This document shows positions 48,290 to 61,115 of a DNA stretch of 64,000 nt, one piece after another. Below the pieces are notes generated by a model, which made no database searches, was not told where the DNA came from, and worked only from the letters and a program-made list of their open reading frames with translations. The position numbers and the translations under genes were made by a program. How positions within the stretch are numbered: position 1 is the first letter of the stretch; the number at the start of each line of letters is the position of its first letter. The DNA comes from Tetragonia tetragonoides (taxonomy: Eukaryota > Streptophyta > Magnoliopsida > Caryophyllales > Aizoaceae), in NCBI GenBank assembly GCA_038025085.1, contig CM076147.1:1865001-1929000 (forward strand). Reading direction: 5' to 3'.

Positions 48290-51200
48290 TTTTTTTTTTT
48301 TTTGAGTGGAAGGCCGTAAAGCACGGCTTATCTTTCCATTAACTTAGCAATATCATCATCGATTACAGCAGACACATTACGCGGGAATTCCAATCTCTAC
48401 GTACGACACCCTACTTCCCAAGGTAGCACATGTGCTACCTCATGGGCTACTCTATTTCCATCTCTACGGACAAAAGACCACACAATACTAATAAAATTCG
48501 AAGCTAGTTCTAGAATATCACCAATAATTAAATGCAGACCACTAAGACCACTACTACGAGAGACTAAAGCATTAATAATAGACAAATTGTCTGACTCAAT
48601 TATCACTTGTTCCAGATTTTGATCAGCTGCCATCTGCAACCCCAAGTAAACAGCCTTGGCTTCAGTAATACTCGCTTCCCACCTTTCCTCAAAGTTCCAT
48701 GTCGCTCCCGCAATAGGACACCCGGTATCCTGTCGTATAATAATGCCCACGCTCAAACCCAATTCGCCACAAACTCCAGCATCGACATTCATTTTCATCA
48801 CACTATTGTTTGGGGCCAGCCATACTCCACGAGCCTTCGTCGTTGTCACCCCAGCAGGAGACCCATGTTCGCCAAGCGACTCGAGTTGTTTCGTAACATA
48901 CTCCATAACTTCCTTCGGATGCTGTATTGAACCCTCAAAGATTCTCTGATTTCGAGCGTTCCAAATTGCCCAAGCAATGGTGCTGAAGCGGGCGAAAGAA
49001 CTTTCATCCAGCTCATGCCTACGTTCTTCCACCCAGCCACGCACACTCGGGCCCATTCGTTTCGTCCGACTACTCATGTTACTCTCCTCCCACACTGCCT
49101 GCGCCAAAGGGCAGAAACACAAAGCATGTAAGCTACAGTCTCTCCCCCCCCCCCCAACACAAACACTACAGCATTCAGTAATTGTCGGGATGCGTTTATG
49201 TAGACCAACCTTGGTTGGTAACGAATCCAGATAAGCTCTCCATAAGAACATCTTCACACGAGGGAGCATGGGGGCGCCCCAAATCTGCTTCCATAAAGAA
49301 CTATCACCACCTGATATAGACGCTTGAGACTCAGTGACATTAGCTTCCATGATGCCATTCTAAGCACTCCTCACAGAGTACGACCCCGATTTCTCCCAAG
49401 CCCAATAAATTGAATCAGGCGGGATTCTGGGGCTCAGAGGTATAGCCAAAATACGTTCCACGTCAATGGGGAGGAACGTGTCACGCAGCAGGCTAGTTTT
49501 CCAGGCTTTCTTCTCATGATCAATGAATTGTTCTACTTTTAGATGGGGATCACTGGTTTGACAGCTCGTGAACACCTTCCTAGACCCCGTGCCAAGAAGC
49601 CAAGAGTCCTCCCAGACACGCGTCATCCTGCCATCACCAATACGCCAGCCCATGCCCTTTCTCACAACCCACTTCGCCTCTCAAATGTCCCGCCAAGTGT
49701 AGCTAGGATGTGCCCCCAACAGAGCTTCCAGCAGGTTGCACTAGGGAAGTAGTGTGCTCGCAGCATCTGCCCCAACAGCCCCCCTTCGCCATTTAAGAGT
49801 CTCCATGTTTGCTTCCCAAGTATAGCCCAATTGAACATTTTAAGGTCACTAAAGCCCAGACCTCCCTGCTTTTTAGGTTTACACAGTTTTTCCACGCTAT
49901 CCAATGTATCTTCTTCTCACTTTGTTTTTTCCCCAATAAAAATTGAGCAATCATCGAGCGAATATCATTGCAGAAGCTTGCTGGCAATTTGAACACATTC
50001 GTCACGTAGGTAGAGACAGATTGGGCCACCGCCTTTATCATAATCTCTCTACCCACTTTTGAAAGCAACAAGCCCTTCCGCCCTTGGAGTTTCTTCCACA
50101 ATCTCTCCTTAAGTGGGCCACAAAAAACTCGCTTCGAGCGTCCAACCACCGTGGGCAACCCCAAATACTTATCATGGACCTCAACTTCATCAACACCAAG
50201 AATCTCAGCTACTCTCACTCTTCTCTCACTTCTAACACCTTTGCTAAAACACACCTTCGACTTCTCATTGCTCACTTTTTGCCCCGAAGCACCCTCATAC
50301 AAAGTTAGAACCTCTTTGACATGGCCTTCTTGCACCTCATCTGCCTTTACGAACAACAAACTATCATCTGCAAAGAACAAGTGAGTAAGGGAGGGGGCTC
50401 CAGCACAGATACGCACCCCATTAATAGCCCCTCTCTCTTCGTCCCTCCTCAAGAGCCCCGAAAACACCTCAATACACAAGATAAAAAGGTAGGGGGAGAT
50501 AGGATCACCTTGTCTAAGCCCCTCCCCGGCTTAAACAGAGCCGATGGGTTACCGTTAACCAGAATAGAGAAAGAAACAGAGCGAACACACATCATAACCC
50601 TATCCACCCAAGCGACATCAAAACCAAGTTTCCACAGCACCTGCTCAAGAAAGTCCCACGGGATACGGTAATATGGTTTAGCCATATCAAGTTTAAGGGC
50701 TAAATATCCCTCACTAGAGCTAATATTCTTCATATGATGAAAAGTCTCAAAAGCCATAAGAACATTGTCCGAAATAAGACGCCCAGGGGTAAAAGCACTC
50801 TGATTAATGGACACAATCTCCGGCAAAAAAGATTTTAACCCGTTAGCTAGTACTTTAGTGATAAGCTTAAAGATCACGTTGCACAAGCTAATTGGTCGGA
50901 AATCAGTGATAGCCTCCGGTTTCTTCTTTCTAGGAATAAGAACCAAATAAGTATGATTAATCTCATCAAGCATAGGTCCTCCATTTAAAAAATTAAGCAC
51001 AAGATTAGACACACTATTACCAACAAAATGCCAATATGATTGGAAAAAAAGGGGACACATACCATCGGGGCCAGGGGCCTTGAGAGGGTGCATTTGGCTC
51101 AAGGCCACCTTAACCTCATCACTCGTGTAGACTCAACGAACGTCGGCAATCATTTCCGCAGTAACCAGGGCATCGACTCTAGAGAGAGAATCTTGCACGT

Positions 51201-51561
51201 GCAACTGACTCGAGGACGAAAACAACCCAGAAAAATAAGTCTGCGCGATTCGACCAACCTCCTCATTACCCTTCTTCATGGTTCCATCAACATCTTGCAG
51301 CTCCCTAATAATATTCCTCTATTTACGGCCTGATGCTCTTTTGTGGAAAATTTTTGTATTTTTATCGCCCGAAAAAAGCCACAGTACCCTAGATCGTTGT
51401 CTCCACATTAGCTCCTCCTCACGCACCAAATTCTCTATTTCCTTAATCAGTCTACGCCTTTCCTCTAGTTTTTGTAGGCTTAGACCCGCACAATTCAGTT
51501 TTTTTAACCGTTTTCTTTTCTGCCGTAGCTTTCTGAATATACGCCCAAACACCGTACTACT
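48290..51561 (-). mobile_element. L1-type LINE, 3' part, interrupted by an LTR element
   Basis: Reading right to left: a basic RT-linker (about 51552-51319; [18 protein letters not shown]), RT (51108 to about 49700; [53 protein letters not shown] after one frameshift near 50520, [11 protein letters not shown]), zf-RVT, then an intact 317-codon RNase H-containing frame (49350-48397; MNVDAGVC, ITEAKAVYLGL, IESDNLSIINAL, GNRVAHEVAHVL). An A-rich 3' end (T run at 48290-48304) follows. The Asp usual in AYDR is Tyr here (PYYR), and other frame breaks exist, so it is inactive. The endonuclease half is missing because the LTR element at 51562 cuts it off; it may continue beyond the window. Confidence 0.9.
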
Positions 51562-52236
51562 TGTAGACGCCGAAATTTTGACTTTCTTTTTTACTTTTAT
51601 TATTGTTGGAATTTTTAATAAATATATTTATATATGTATAATGATTATTATTAAAGTTTATAAAAGGATTTCAAAAAAAAAATGTGTTTAAGGGTCTTTT
51701 AGTGTTGGATCACTTTAATGTCAAGTTTAGTATTAGAGTTTATTTTTTATTTATTTAGCAAACCCATAAAAGCCAAAAAAAAATAATGAGTACAATAACA
51801 AAAAAAAGCTTTTACTTTCTCTACATGGGGCCCACGAAAATATAAAAAAATATCAAAAAAAAACCCAAATTCCCCTCCCCTTAGCCCTTACGTGAGAACT
51901 AAACCCCCCCTATTTATTTTCTTTTCCTTTTTCTTTTTTTTTCTTTCCCGTTTCCTTCTCTCTCTTCTTCCTTTTCTCTTCATTTCCTTTTATTTTTCAT
52001 TCCCTTATTTCCTTTTGTTTTGTCTTATTCTCCTACAACCCCCAAAAAAACATTAGGTTTGTCCCCCATTTAGGAACCTATTATCTTAGGTTTATTCCTT
52101 TCAACATTAGCTTATCTTTAACTTTATTTTTTTCTTTATTTAATTACTTTTAGATATCAGATTTTTTTAGGTTAATTATTTAGTTTTTCTTTTCTTTAAC
52201 ACAAAAAATACCCTAAAACACCTCACTCACCTCTCC

Positions 52237-52244
52237 TATAAATA
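52237..52244 (+). promoter_or_regulatory. TATA box in the 5' LTR
   Basis: TATAAATA followed by CCCCCACCCATCCACATAAA. It is preserved in the second LTR at 61600-61607. Position and context fit a pol II promoter starting the element's transcript. Confidence 0.65.
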
Positions 52245-55200
52245 CCCCCACCCATCCACATAAAAGGGACTCCTCTTCCTTAGCGAAAAAATCCATCACT
52301 CTAATCTTCTCTTTCTCTCTCATCTTTTAGCATTTTGCAAGCAGAAGCTTTAGTAGAAAAAAAACTCTAGTAAGAAAGAAAAAATCAGAAAAAAAAAAAA
52401 GAACTCTTCTCAACCCTTCACCATTGAAGAATCGAGATCAACCACGTCTACCAAAGGGTAAAACTCTTTTTCATCTTTGTAATTTTTATTCATCCCTTTT
52501 CATTTTTTTGATTTTTGTGTAAATTTCCCTCCTATTTTTACTCATTATGTAATTTCATCTACTAATCTAACTTATACTAACTATAAACCAACTCATTGGA
52601 GTGTTGTGATATGGAATGATTCAACCCGAGTCAAACCATTTTTTACTCGGCCAAGAAACTAATAGGATTCAACCTTCATTGAGGGTTTAGACGTTAATTA
52701 CAAGAAAAAAATGAAAAATCGGTGAGGATGAGTGAGTGCTAACTTTGTGTGTTTTTTATTTATTTGTATTGTTATACTCACCACTTTGTCATATTCTTCA
52801 TCAAAAATGCTAAAAATGTTCATATTGCATATCAAACGAAATAATGGCCTTAGAGGAGCATTAATTAGAATAATCTCGGATTTTTTACAGTTTCGTAGTA
52901 TCAACTTATTTTACACTTTCTAGACGATCCAACGGTTAGATCTGAGTGCAAATAACTCGAAATAAAACTTTAACTTGTTATCTTTAAATTGACGTAAATT
53001 TCATTAATCTTTAACTGTTAAAACATTATCTATAACGATTCAAAGTTGAAGTATCCAGATCTGACATTCAAAGATAAAATGAGCTATAACGTGTGGAAAT
53101 GAACGATTTGGACATAGGCTATTTGTGGATAATTTGTAAAGGACATTCTCATGTTTCTACAGAGACCAATAATGAACGTTTTGGAGAAGTAATGAATTTA
53201 CTATGATTTATTTAGTGATACGGTCATGGTGGACAGCTTGGACATTTGGATGTTTTTAACTTGCTTAATAACCACCTATTTACCTCACCTAGAAACATGC
53301 ATAATTTTTCATAATTTTTATTAACAATACTTCATGTACATACTTGATTCTGTAAAACGTTGATGTATTTTTAAGAAGCAAAAAAAATTTTAAAAATGGA
53401 TAAATCAACTACTATCCAGAATTGATAAACTTCACTAATCTGTAAATAAAATAGTGATTTGCATTACCTCAATGTAAAGTGACTATTGTAATGGATACTA
53501 GACTCAATTTGGACCATTATAGACTTTTGAATGACTTGATTTGGACTTAAAAAGCATTTTTAATGAATTAAACAAAACTAAGCACTAATCTATCAACTAG
53601 GACATGTTTCTGTCAACAATAAACTAATGAACGAAGTGCTGGACATTTGTTTAATTTCGTTAATTATCTTAACATCCGCTATAATTCTTGATAAGTTTCT
53701 TACATAATCACCAAATAACCTAGTTTAGTGTGTGTAAATATTGGACACTAAATCTTTGTAATTAATCCCAGTTAAATCAAACAATCGCAATTCTGTTTTT
53801 TAACTTCCAAAAGCTTGTAATCTGGCGATAACGTGCTACTGAAGAACTGTATCTTCTTGATATTTTTACAGTAGAAATAAGACTAAAAATGACACATATT
53901 AGGCTTTGGAATTACTCCATTTTCTTACTCCAAGACGTAGTTATGAGTTTTTGACGTTCTGTCCAGACTTGCACAAAAACAGTTTTATTTTCCTCACTTG
54001 AGGATTTTTGTTTAATTATCAAATGAAAAGATAAAAATTTTAAACTCTCCATTATAGCTTTACAATGAGTCTAGTTTATTTTAAAAATAATTTCATGAGT
54101 AAAAGTTTTCGTTTGGACCACTCCCTTGTCCAAATTCGTGAGCGTGTGCTGTAAATAATCATTTTTTAGATCAATTCATTGAAAATAATAATTCCAACAT
54201 CGGTTCTTCGATCTTTTGAAGATGGGTCCTAGTCCCGAGCCCCGGAGCAGCAATGGACATCAAGACTGAGTGATATTTTATTTTTGTAGGAGTTGTACGT
54301 ATTTGTATCATTTTGTTGTATATATTTTTATAATGATGTAATTCGTCTCTCTAAGGCCATTATGAAACTCGTTTGTGCACATATTTGCGTATGCATATTT
54401 CCACGGAAATAATTCAACTCGACCATAATAAAAAATATTGTTTGAATTCACCATGAGTGTTTGCATTTTGTCCGAATATTGTTGATAAAGACCAGTATAT
54501 TCACTTGTGTACAATCCCGGCCCGGGGCCAAATTCGAGGTTAGAATCAGAAATTTGCCTATACGCGATCATGGGTGTTCCACCTACCATCACATCTAATC
54601 ACCTTCAAACACACAATCCCCAGTGGAATCCATATTTTCCCAGTGCCAACCACTTTTCCCAGTGGAATACCTATGATCGAATAGAAGCGAATAATTGATC
54701 GTCCTTTCTTATTTGGCTTCGGGCCATCCCGGGCGATCCTATCGGATAGACTCTTTTAAGCCATTACCCACCAAACGTATACCCATACTCTACACAAATC
54801 ATCCATTTACTCACCCCCAATGAATGTTATTCCCCAGTGAAGAACGAATATTTTTGAGAAGTCTAATATCTATAGTCAAAGCTAAGAATTGGGTTGATCC
54901 CCGTATATTACCAAATGTTGTCGGGTTGAACGCCTCAAATAAACGGGCAAATCTTCCCACTTGAACCTTTTCGATCCTACTCTTTCTCCAACATAGGGGA
55001 GTAGGGGGTTCCTCGGATCAATTCGACTCTAAGTTGCGAGTCATCTCATAAGTTTCTGAATTATATCCCTCTCATGAGAAAGAACAATCAAACCCGCCTT
55101 AGTGGCACCCAAAGAGTCTTACTGACTGGATCCCCCAGTCAGAACTACGTAAGGGTTTTGATCCATAAGTAGATTCAAGATCTACGATGAATGGTACGTA

Positions 55201-55343
55201 GTGCAGTATTTGCAATATCCAAACCCGCCGTACATAAGTGAATATATCGGTTTTAGGCATTTTGCCTTAGTTTGCGTGCAAGCATGTTGTGTGACAATGT
55301 GAATTTATGTGTTTTCATTTTTAGGCATAATGTAACCAAATTC

Positions 55344-55368
55344 AAAGCTTTTAAAGGGATATGACGTA
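55344..55368 (+). other. LTR arm of an inverted repeat across the primer site
   Basis: AAAGCTTT then AAGGGATATGACGTA in the LTR is complementary to 55796-55819 in the leader (TACGTCATATCCCTT, then AAAGCTTT), with a 1-2 base interruption. The two arms bracket the LTR end and the primer-binding site. Confidence 0.7.
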
Positions 55369-55739
55369 TTAGTAAAGAGCCCGTACTTAGTACGGAGGAG
55401 GAGATGGGTCCGAGTGACGTCCGCACCTTCTTAACCTAGACCCCGAACCCAAGTCTTTGTATTCGCAGACCAGTCACAAGAATTTTCGTGCCTTATCGCA
55501 ATAGAGTCAATTTTGGGTTTCGTAGATGATTTCTTTTAAATTTATTATAAAACCCTTTCCTTTGGGAACCCGTCCTTGTTTGGGTCATAACAAGGTGGAG
55601 ACTTCGAAACCTAATTTACATTCTTTTTTAACAGTCGACCCTCATTAAGGTCGATTTCGTGGGACGCGCCCCTCGGCGCGTAATCCCATCGATTCCCGGG
55701 TCGTACTTTCTAAAAACCCGAGAATCAGGCCCCACAGAC

Positions 55740-55757
55740 TGGCGACTCCACTGGGGA
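55740..55757 (+). promoter_or_regulatory. Primer-binding site
   Basis: TGGCGACTCCACTGGGGA lies three bases after the 5' LTR. I recognise this sequence from Tat/Ogre-type plant elements, where it is described as pairing with a tRNA 3' end (tRNA-Arg in Ogre, as I recall). Confidence 0.75.
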
Positions 55758-56635
55758 ATAACATGTTTCATTTATAAGAGGTCTAAATCCGAAAGTACGT
55801 CATATCCCTTGAAAGCTTTTCGAAATTGGTTTAGGTTTAATTTATGTTTTCATTATGTCAATTTTGTTTATATCTTGTATATATATCTTGTAATTATGTG
55901 CAATTACGTGTGTTTGGAATGCATGTTTGAACAAATGGTCCGCACACACACACAACGATTTTATTTTTCATTTTCTTAAGCTGGTGTCTCGTTCATCGAG
56001 TGAGCTCCAGACTAGCAAACCAATAAAATATTAAGGAAGTCACGACACGTACTTGCATTCATACGAGTGTCAGTCCCTATGTGTGTACTCCAAAACTCAG
56101 AGAAACTAAAAATGTGAAAATATTGTCTATAGATACTTTAGGCGAGCACCAGACCGATGCATGCTTGAATTGCACTATATTTGAGTAACTATGTCACCAT
56201 GCATACATGCATCTCATGTATATATCATGAAATTTCTTTTCCGAAAATCCCAAAATTGTTTTTCAAGAAAATTTCTCTTTTGAACTAGATTCTTTTTTCT
56301 TCATCGCGGACTTTTCCGAAATTCTATCATTTTCAAAAAAAAAAAAAAAAAAAAAAAAAAAAACAGGTTTTTCAAAAAACAAAAGATTTTTCAAAAAAAA
56401 AAAAGATTTTTCAAAAAAAAAAGAGGTTTCTCCAAGGCTATATACGGAAAATATTTTCTTTATCGTATCGCCTAACTTTGCATACTTTTATTGTGCAGGA
56501 CATCCCATTGGGTCCATCCCTTTACCAGGCTCGTTCGGGCATCTCCGATCTTCAGTTCATCTTTGCTTTCTAGTGTTTCCTCATTACCCACCCTATTTAC
56601 CATCTTCCAAAAAACTTTCCCTACCACTCTAAGAA
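55758..56635 (+). other. Leader between primer site and gag
   Basis: Contains the second arm of the inverted repeat (55796-55819), an A run (56335-56362) and repeated TTTTTCAAAAAA-type units (56360-56425). No recognisable protein. A 65-codon frame at 56491-56688 overlaps the gag start in another frame and is probably not used. Confidence 0.6.
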
Positions 56636-57898
56636 ATGGCCAACCTACCTACTTCGTCACATCCCGCTCACAATGGAAGGTTATCTAGCACTGAGCCAGC
56701 TGGGTGTCAACGACTCCCTTCATTTCCAAGGTATAAGCTATGCACTGAATTTCAAATCCCTCACATTCAGAAATTTGATGGAACGAGCAATTCTACCCTA
56801 TTTTTGAAAGCATATTGTGATGCCCTCCTACATTGGAGACCGCCTTTGCAATTGATGACACAATTATTTCCCCGATATCTAGAGGGTAGGGCCTTGTCTT
56901 GGTATTATGAAGTGGTTAGTCCTCTACCTCCTTCTTGGGACGAATTAGTACGAAGATTTTTTCATAAATACTGCCCAGAGGTTGATGACCAGAGCATAGT
57001 GAATGACTTGATGGACCTTTTCATTCACCTCGACCAATTGTCTGACCCAGAAGCCCAAGGCAGAAACGCAAAATATATCCTGAAAGATCTGAAATTGCTG
57101 GATGTACTGGAATCAACGCAAAACAAGGATACTCCTGAAAAGTGGGATATACTCCCAGCACCAGGAACAACCTCGCCCGAGGGATTTTTGAATTTTCAGT
57201 CATTCGAAATAGGGGGTCCCCTTGGAACTCACTTGAACGCATACCGAGAGAACATGGAGGATTGGGATTTCACACCACGAATATACATCAACTTGTTTGG
57301 TCATAGTCTGAAAGGAGAAGCGCTAAAATGGTTCAATGCACTCAATTGGGAAAAGAAGAAAACATGGGAAGAACTTTGCATCGAATTCATAGATTGGGCA
57401 CACGATTGGATAGATCCTGAACTTATTAGGTTGGTAGAGATGGAACAAGGAGCTAACGAGACATTTAAAAGCTACATAGTTAGATTGAACGCCCGGTTTG
57501 TTAGGCTCACCTATGAACCATCTCAAGAAGAAACTCGTATGTTCCTTGTCAAAGGGATGAGGGAACTCTATTATTACGAGGACCGCAATAACATCAAAGC
57601 AATAATGAACCACGGAATGACCCTTGATGATTATTTCTTAAAAGTGCAAGATCCCTCTCAACTTCGTTCACTACCACGGCTCCTAGCACCACTTGGGCAA
57701 AATCCTTTAGAACTCTTCACCAGGCTAAAAGAAAGAGGTCTTATCAAGCCAATGGATCCCCCAGACATTCCCATGCAATATGATGAAGATTGTTACCGAA
57801 ATTACTGTCCTTATCACCGAAAAGTCATTTATCCCCTGCATTTGTGTGTGACCTTCCGGAGAATGGTGCATGAGCTCATCAATGCAGATTTGCTTTAG
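56636..57898 (+). CDS. Retrotransposon Gag-like protein with two Gag-type regions
   Basis: A 420-residue open frame with a Met at a plausible start. Residues 42-112 look like a retrotransposon Gag core (IQKFDGTSNSTLFLKAY, then YLEGRALSWYYEV, SWDELVRRFFHKY). Residues 195-290 show a second core of the same layout (GTHLNAYRENM, LFGHSLKGEALKWFNAL, TWEELCIEFIDW, ETFKSYIVRLNARF). They are joined by a Pro-rich stretch (165-185). The C-terminus has a Cys/His cluster (C391, H394, H402, C404; CPYH...LHLC) then VHELINADLL, the layout at the end of Tat/Ogre Gag. It should form the structural particle that packages element RNA. The frame is intact while pol is absent, so particle formation may still be selected. 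The second core could be a fused or duplicated Gag; which is ancestral cannot be told here. Confidence 0.85.
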   Translation: MANLPTSSHPAHNGRLSSTEPAGCQRLPSFPRYKLCTEFQIPHIQKFDGTSNSTLFLKAYCDALLHWRPPLQLMTQLFPRYLEGRALSWYYEVVSPLPPSWDELVRRFFHKYCPEVDDQSIVNDLMDLFIHLDQLSDPEAQGRNAKYILKDLKLLDVLESTQNKDTPEKWDILPAPGTTSPEGFLNFQSFEIGGPLGTHLNAYRENMEDWDFTPRIYINLFGHSLKGEALKWFNALNWEKKKTWEELCIEFIDWAHDWIDPELIRLVEMEQGANETFKSYIVRLNARFVRLTYEPSQEETRMFLVKGMRELYYYEDRNNIKAIMNHGMTLDDYFLKVQDPSQLRSLPRLLAPLGQNPLELFTRLKERGLIKPMDPPDIPMQYDEDCYRNYCPYHRKVIYPLHLCVTFRRMVHELINADLL

Positions 57899-60129
57899 TG
57901 ATATCTTTGTCTAACTGAAAGAGGATTGTTCAATATCCATGGGGTTACTCCCTATTTATTGCTTCCAATAATTCGCTAATAGTCAATTGCCTACCGAGAA
58001 CTACGTTTGGTCTGATCCCCGTGAATCAATGCGCACTCTTATCAACTCTGATTAGAAATAGTTTTGCACATTGGGTACGTAGGCAGCTCATTTGAGTTTG
58101 ACCACTTGGGAAGTAAATCTTTTTGCACATTGGAAGTAATTTTCTCTTTTAAGCACTTTGTAATAGAACTACGTATGGCCTGATCTCCATAGGATTTGAC
58201 AACATCCCCATAGGGTTGGAGGAACACTTCTATTCAATTTGAACATGATCAGCACTCATATGGTGAACTCTGATTCACGACCATGGCAAAGCAACGACGA
58301 CTCCTTGATATATGAAGGGGCAATATTTGTGAGACCGTTCATTAGAGCATTGGTCATGAATCAAGGACATGGGGCAACAATGTGCCACCAACACCGACAA
58401 TTCAAGAAGTGCATTTGATAAGAAGCCATGCCGCCAGTTTCCAGCCTTCGCATCAAGGGCACGAACTACGTCCGATCTGATTCCCTTCGCAGGGATACAT
58501 AGGCAATCCTTTTGGATTCGATCAAAACAATGCTCAAATTTCACCCTAGGGGCATAAAAAATAATGATGAAGTGTATACGAAAAATCTTGAGTGCCTAGC
58601 GAGTTCACGTTAGTTGATTTCCTTAACATGACATGTTTGAGATGTCTCCCAATTCAAAATCAACATTAGACTCGACAGACTAACTCTCATTCTGGGTGAA
58701 CTAGCTTTTGAGCAATCTAGAACATCGACTCCTTTTGATTCTAAGATGTGAGATGTCGAGGAAAGACTTTTATACATTAATCAACCTAACTAGTACCTGA
58801 CTTACATGGTGACTCTCGAAAGGCCTTTTATTTAATTCTGTGTGAAAAGAGAAAGTGTGGGAAAATATGCTCCAATGCCCTTGGAGGAGGCCTCTGTAAA
58901 ATCCAAGGGGGCATCCATAGTGGTCACGAGATGACTGCGACCAAGAGTATGAGCATGCAAATCATATCAAAGATTGTGATATATTGAGTAACCGGGAGTT
59001 CGCACCTTATGAAGCGGGAACATTCGTATAAAAAGATATATCATATCCTGATAAAAATCCCACAACAAAAGAAAATAGAAACAAAAAGTTAAGAGCATCA
59101 AAAGGTGATCGGTTTTCCCGACCAATAATCGAGAGGACGAACCATGCACTATTGTACAAAAGTGCAGGATGTCGTGGGAATCAACTTAAACAATAATACA
59201 GTCCAACCAAGGTATCTCACATCTGGATATCAATGTTAGTCGAATAACTACATTACTTATAAATTGGATCAATCAAAATTGAGGTGTGAATGTCTTTGAG
59301 TTACATCCAATTTGGAGTTGAAAGATGCACTCTTATACGTGTCATGTTGACGAGTTAATTGATTGCAAGCTCGCTCTGCATAAAAGATTTTGGCGTGTAC
59401 ATTTTCAAAAAACAAAAAAAAAAATGCCTTGGGTTTTAAGTGAGCAAAGACATGAGAATCAGCATGGAGAACTTTTCGAATGCAAATGCAAGGAAAAAGA
59501 GCAGATAACTTTTCAACTAGCGGAAATTTGGAAAGAGGTTGTTAGTGTATGCTACACTAGGGGCAACTACTTTATTCAGGGTGGATTATCTGAAAACTCA
59601 ATCATTTGATTCTAGGGGCATTGTTTCCTCTCAAAAAGATCAATTACATATTTGGACAAGTGAAGAAGAGTTCTCCTTAAGAGTGCACCGGCTCCTTGTG
59701 CGCTAAAAGTTTGAATAGAAAATGCTCATTTCCAACCTCTACTTGAACTTGATAAAACATTCAATCTTTGCGCCTAAATGCCTCATGAAACCCCACACGC
59801 TTGCATGCCAATATGCTCCTCAATTATTAACCCTCCTCTTTGTCGCCAACAATTGTGTTAGGGGCAATTATGCATGCGTGTTGCAAGCCCTACCTCAAAA
59901 ATTACCCTGCTATCATTTCAAACCCAACAAAAAGAAGCAAGTGCACTCTTTAGAATCACTACTCGGCAACTCTTTGGCCAGTCATGCATATGTTCAAATA
60001 TAGACAATGGGTTTTTATTCCCCAAATTTCGTGGATTATCACACCTTTTGATAAAAAAGAAAAAAAATTGAAATTGTTTTACTACATGGTTCATAGTCAT
60101 ACTTTTCTTGAAAATGAAATTATCAACTT
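57899..60129 (+). other. Post-gag interior without pol
   Basis: Over 2 kb where protease and RT would be expected, with no such motifs in any frame. It holds three modules starting GAACTACGT(N)3-5CTGAT (57997, 58169, 58463), two followed by a TACGTAGGCA- or TACATAGGCA-like box, a pattern seen in related plant elements. Short frames at 59325-60003 show no known domain. Confidence 0.65.
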
Positions 60130-60602
60130 CTAGAAAGTATTAACTCCTCGAGAGTATTAGCTCCTTGAGAGTACGAGCTTCTTGAAAACATTAGCTCCTT
60201 GAGAGTACCAGCTCCTTGAGAGTACTGAGAGCACTAGTCTTCTGAAAGTATTAGCTCCTCGAGAGTACCAGCTTCTTGAAAGCGTAAGCTCATTGAGAGT
60301 ATCAGTTTCTTGAAAGCACCAGCTCCTTGAGAGTACGAGCTTCTCGAGAGTGTTAGCTCCTTGAGAGTACCAGTTTCTTGAAAACGTTAGCTCCTTGGGA
60401 GTACCAGCTTCTTGAAAGTGTTATCTCCTTGAGAGTACCAACGTTTTGAAAGAGTTAGCTCCTTGAGAGTAAGACAATATCTTGGCTCCTTGAGAGTGCT
60501 GCAAATTAAGGCATTGGCTCCCAGAGAGTGTAAAATCAATGAGTTGGCTCCTTGAGAGCATGATAACATCTCGGCTCCTTGAGAGTGTGAAAATAAGTAC
60601 AT
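60130..60602 (+). repeat. Minisatellite of ~17-bp half-units (35-bp dimer)
   Basis: About 25 tandem copies of AGCT(C/T)CTTGA(G/A)AG followed by TACC or CRTT. The two forms, GCTCCTTGAGAGTACC and GCTTCTTGAAAGCGTT, often alternate, giving a ~35-bp dimer. The last copies (60475-60600) are more spaced, with GGCTCCTTGAGAGTGTG units. Confidence 0.9.
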
Positions 60603-61115
60603 TTGGTTAAGACTATGTGATAGTTACACCGAGAGTTGTAATAGAAAATATTTAGCTAAGGCTTTTAATGGCTACGCATCAAACTTATTTGGTTAAGACT
60701 GTTTGAATTTTAATCAGTTACACCGCGACCTATTGGCTAAGGCTTTTAGATACGCATCAAACTTATTTGGTTAAGACTGTTTGAATTTTAATCAGTTACA
60801 CAACGACCTATTGGCTAAGGCTTTTAATGGCTACGTACAGACATTTGATTAAGACTGTTTAATCAGTTACACCACGACCTATTAGCTAAGGCTTTTAATA
60901 GCTACGCACAGAAATACTTGGTGGATACTGTTTTGTCAGTTACACAATGACCTATTAGTTAAGGCTTTTAATGGCTACGCATCAAACTTATTTGGTTAAG
61001 ACTGTTTGCATTTTAATCAGTTACACCGCGACCTATTAGCTAAGGCTTTTAATGTCTACGCACAGACTTATCTAGTTACACCGTGACCTATTAGTTGAGA
61101 CTTTAGATAGTCGCA
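60603..61115 (+). repeat. Tandem repeat, ~65-105-bp unit, about 7 copies
   Basis: Repeated order TTTGGTTAAGACTGTTTGAA, ATCAGTTACACCGCGACCTA, TTGGCTAAGGCTTTTAATGG, CTACGCATCAAAC, with internal deletions changing unit length. It lies directly after the 17-bp minisatellite and before the polypurine tract. Confidence 0.9.

Larger units (their letters stand above)
51562..55736 (+). repeat. 5' LTR, 4175 bp
   Basis: Begins TGTAGACGCCGAAATTTTGA and ends GGCCCCACA just before the primer-binding site. Only its first ~3.2 kb can be compared with the second LTR. Segments at about 51811-52150 and 52812-52979 are absent from the second LTR. Short frames at 54507-54698 (and 63702-63893 in LTR2) lie in conserved LTR sequence and are not counted as genes. 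Confidence 0.9.

Noticed and set aside
54507..54698. 63-codon frame conserved in both LTRs (also 63702-63893)
   Set aside because: Conservation is expected because the LTRs are copies of each other. No domain is recognised.
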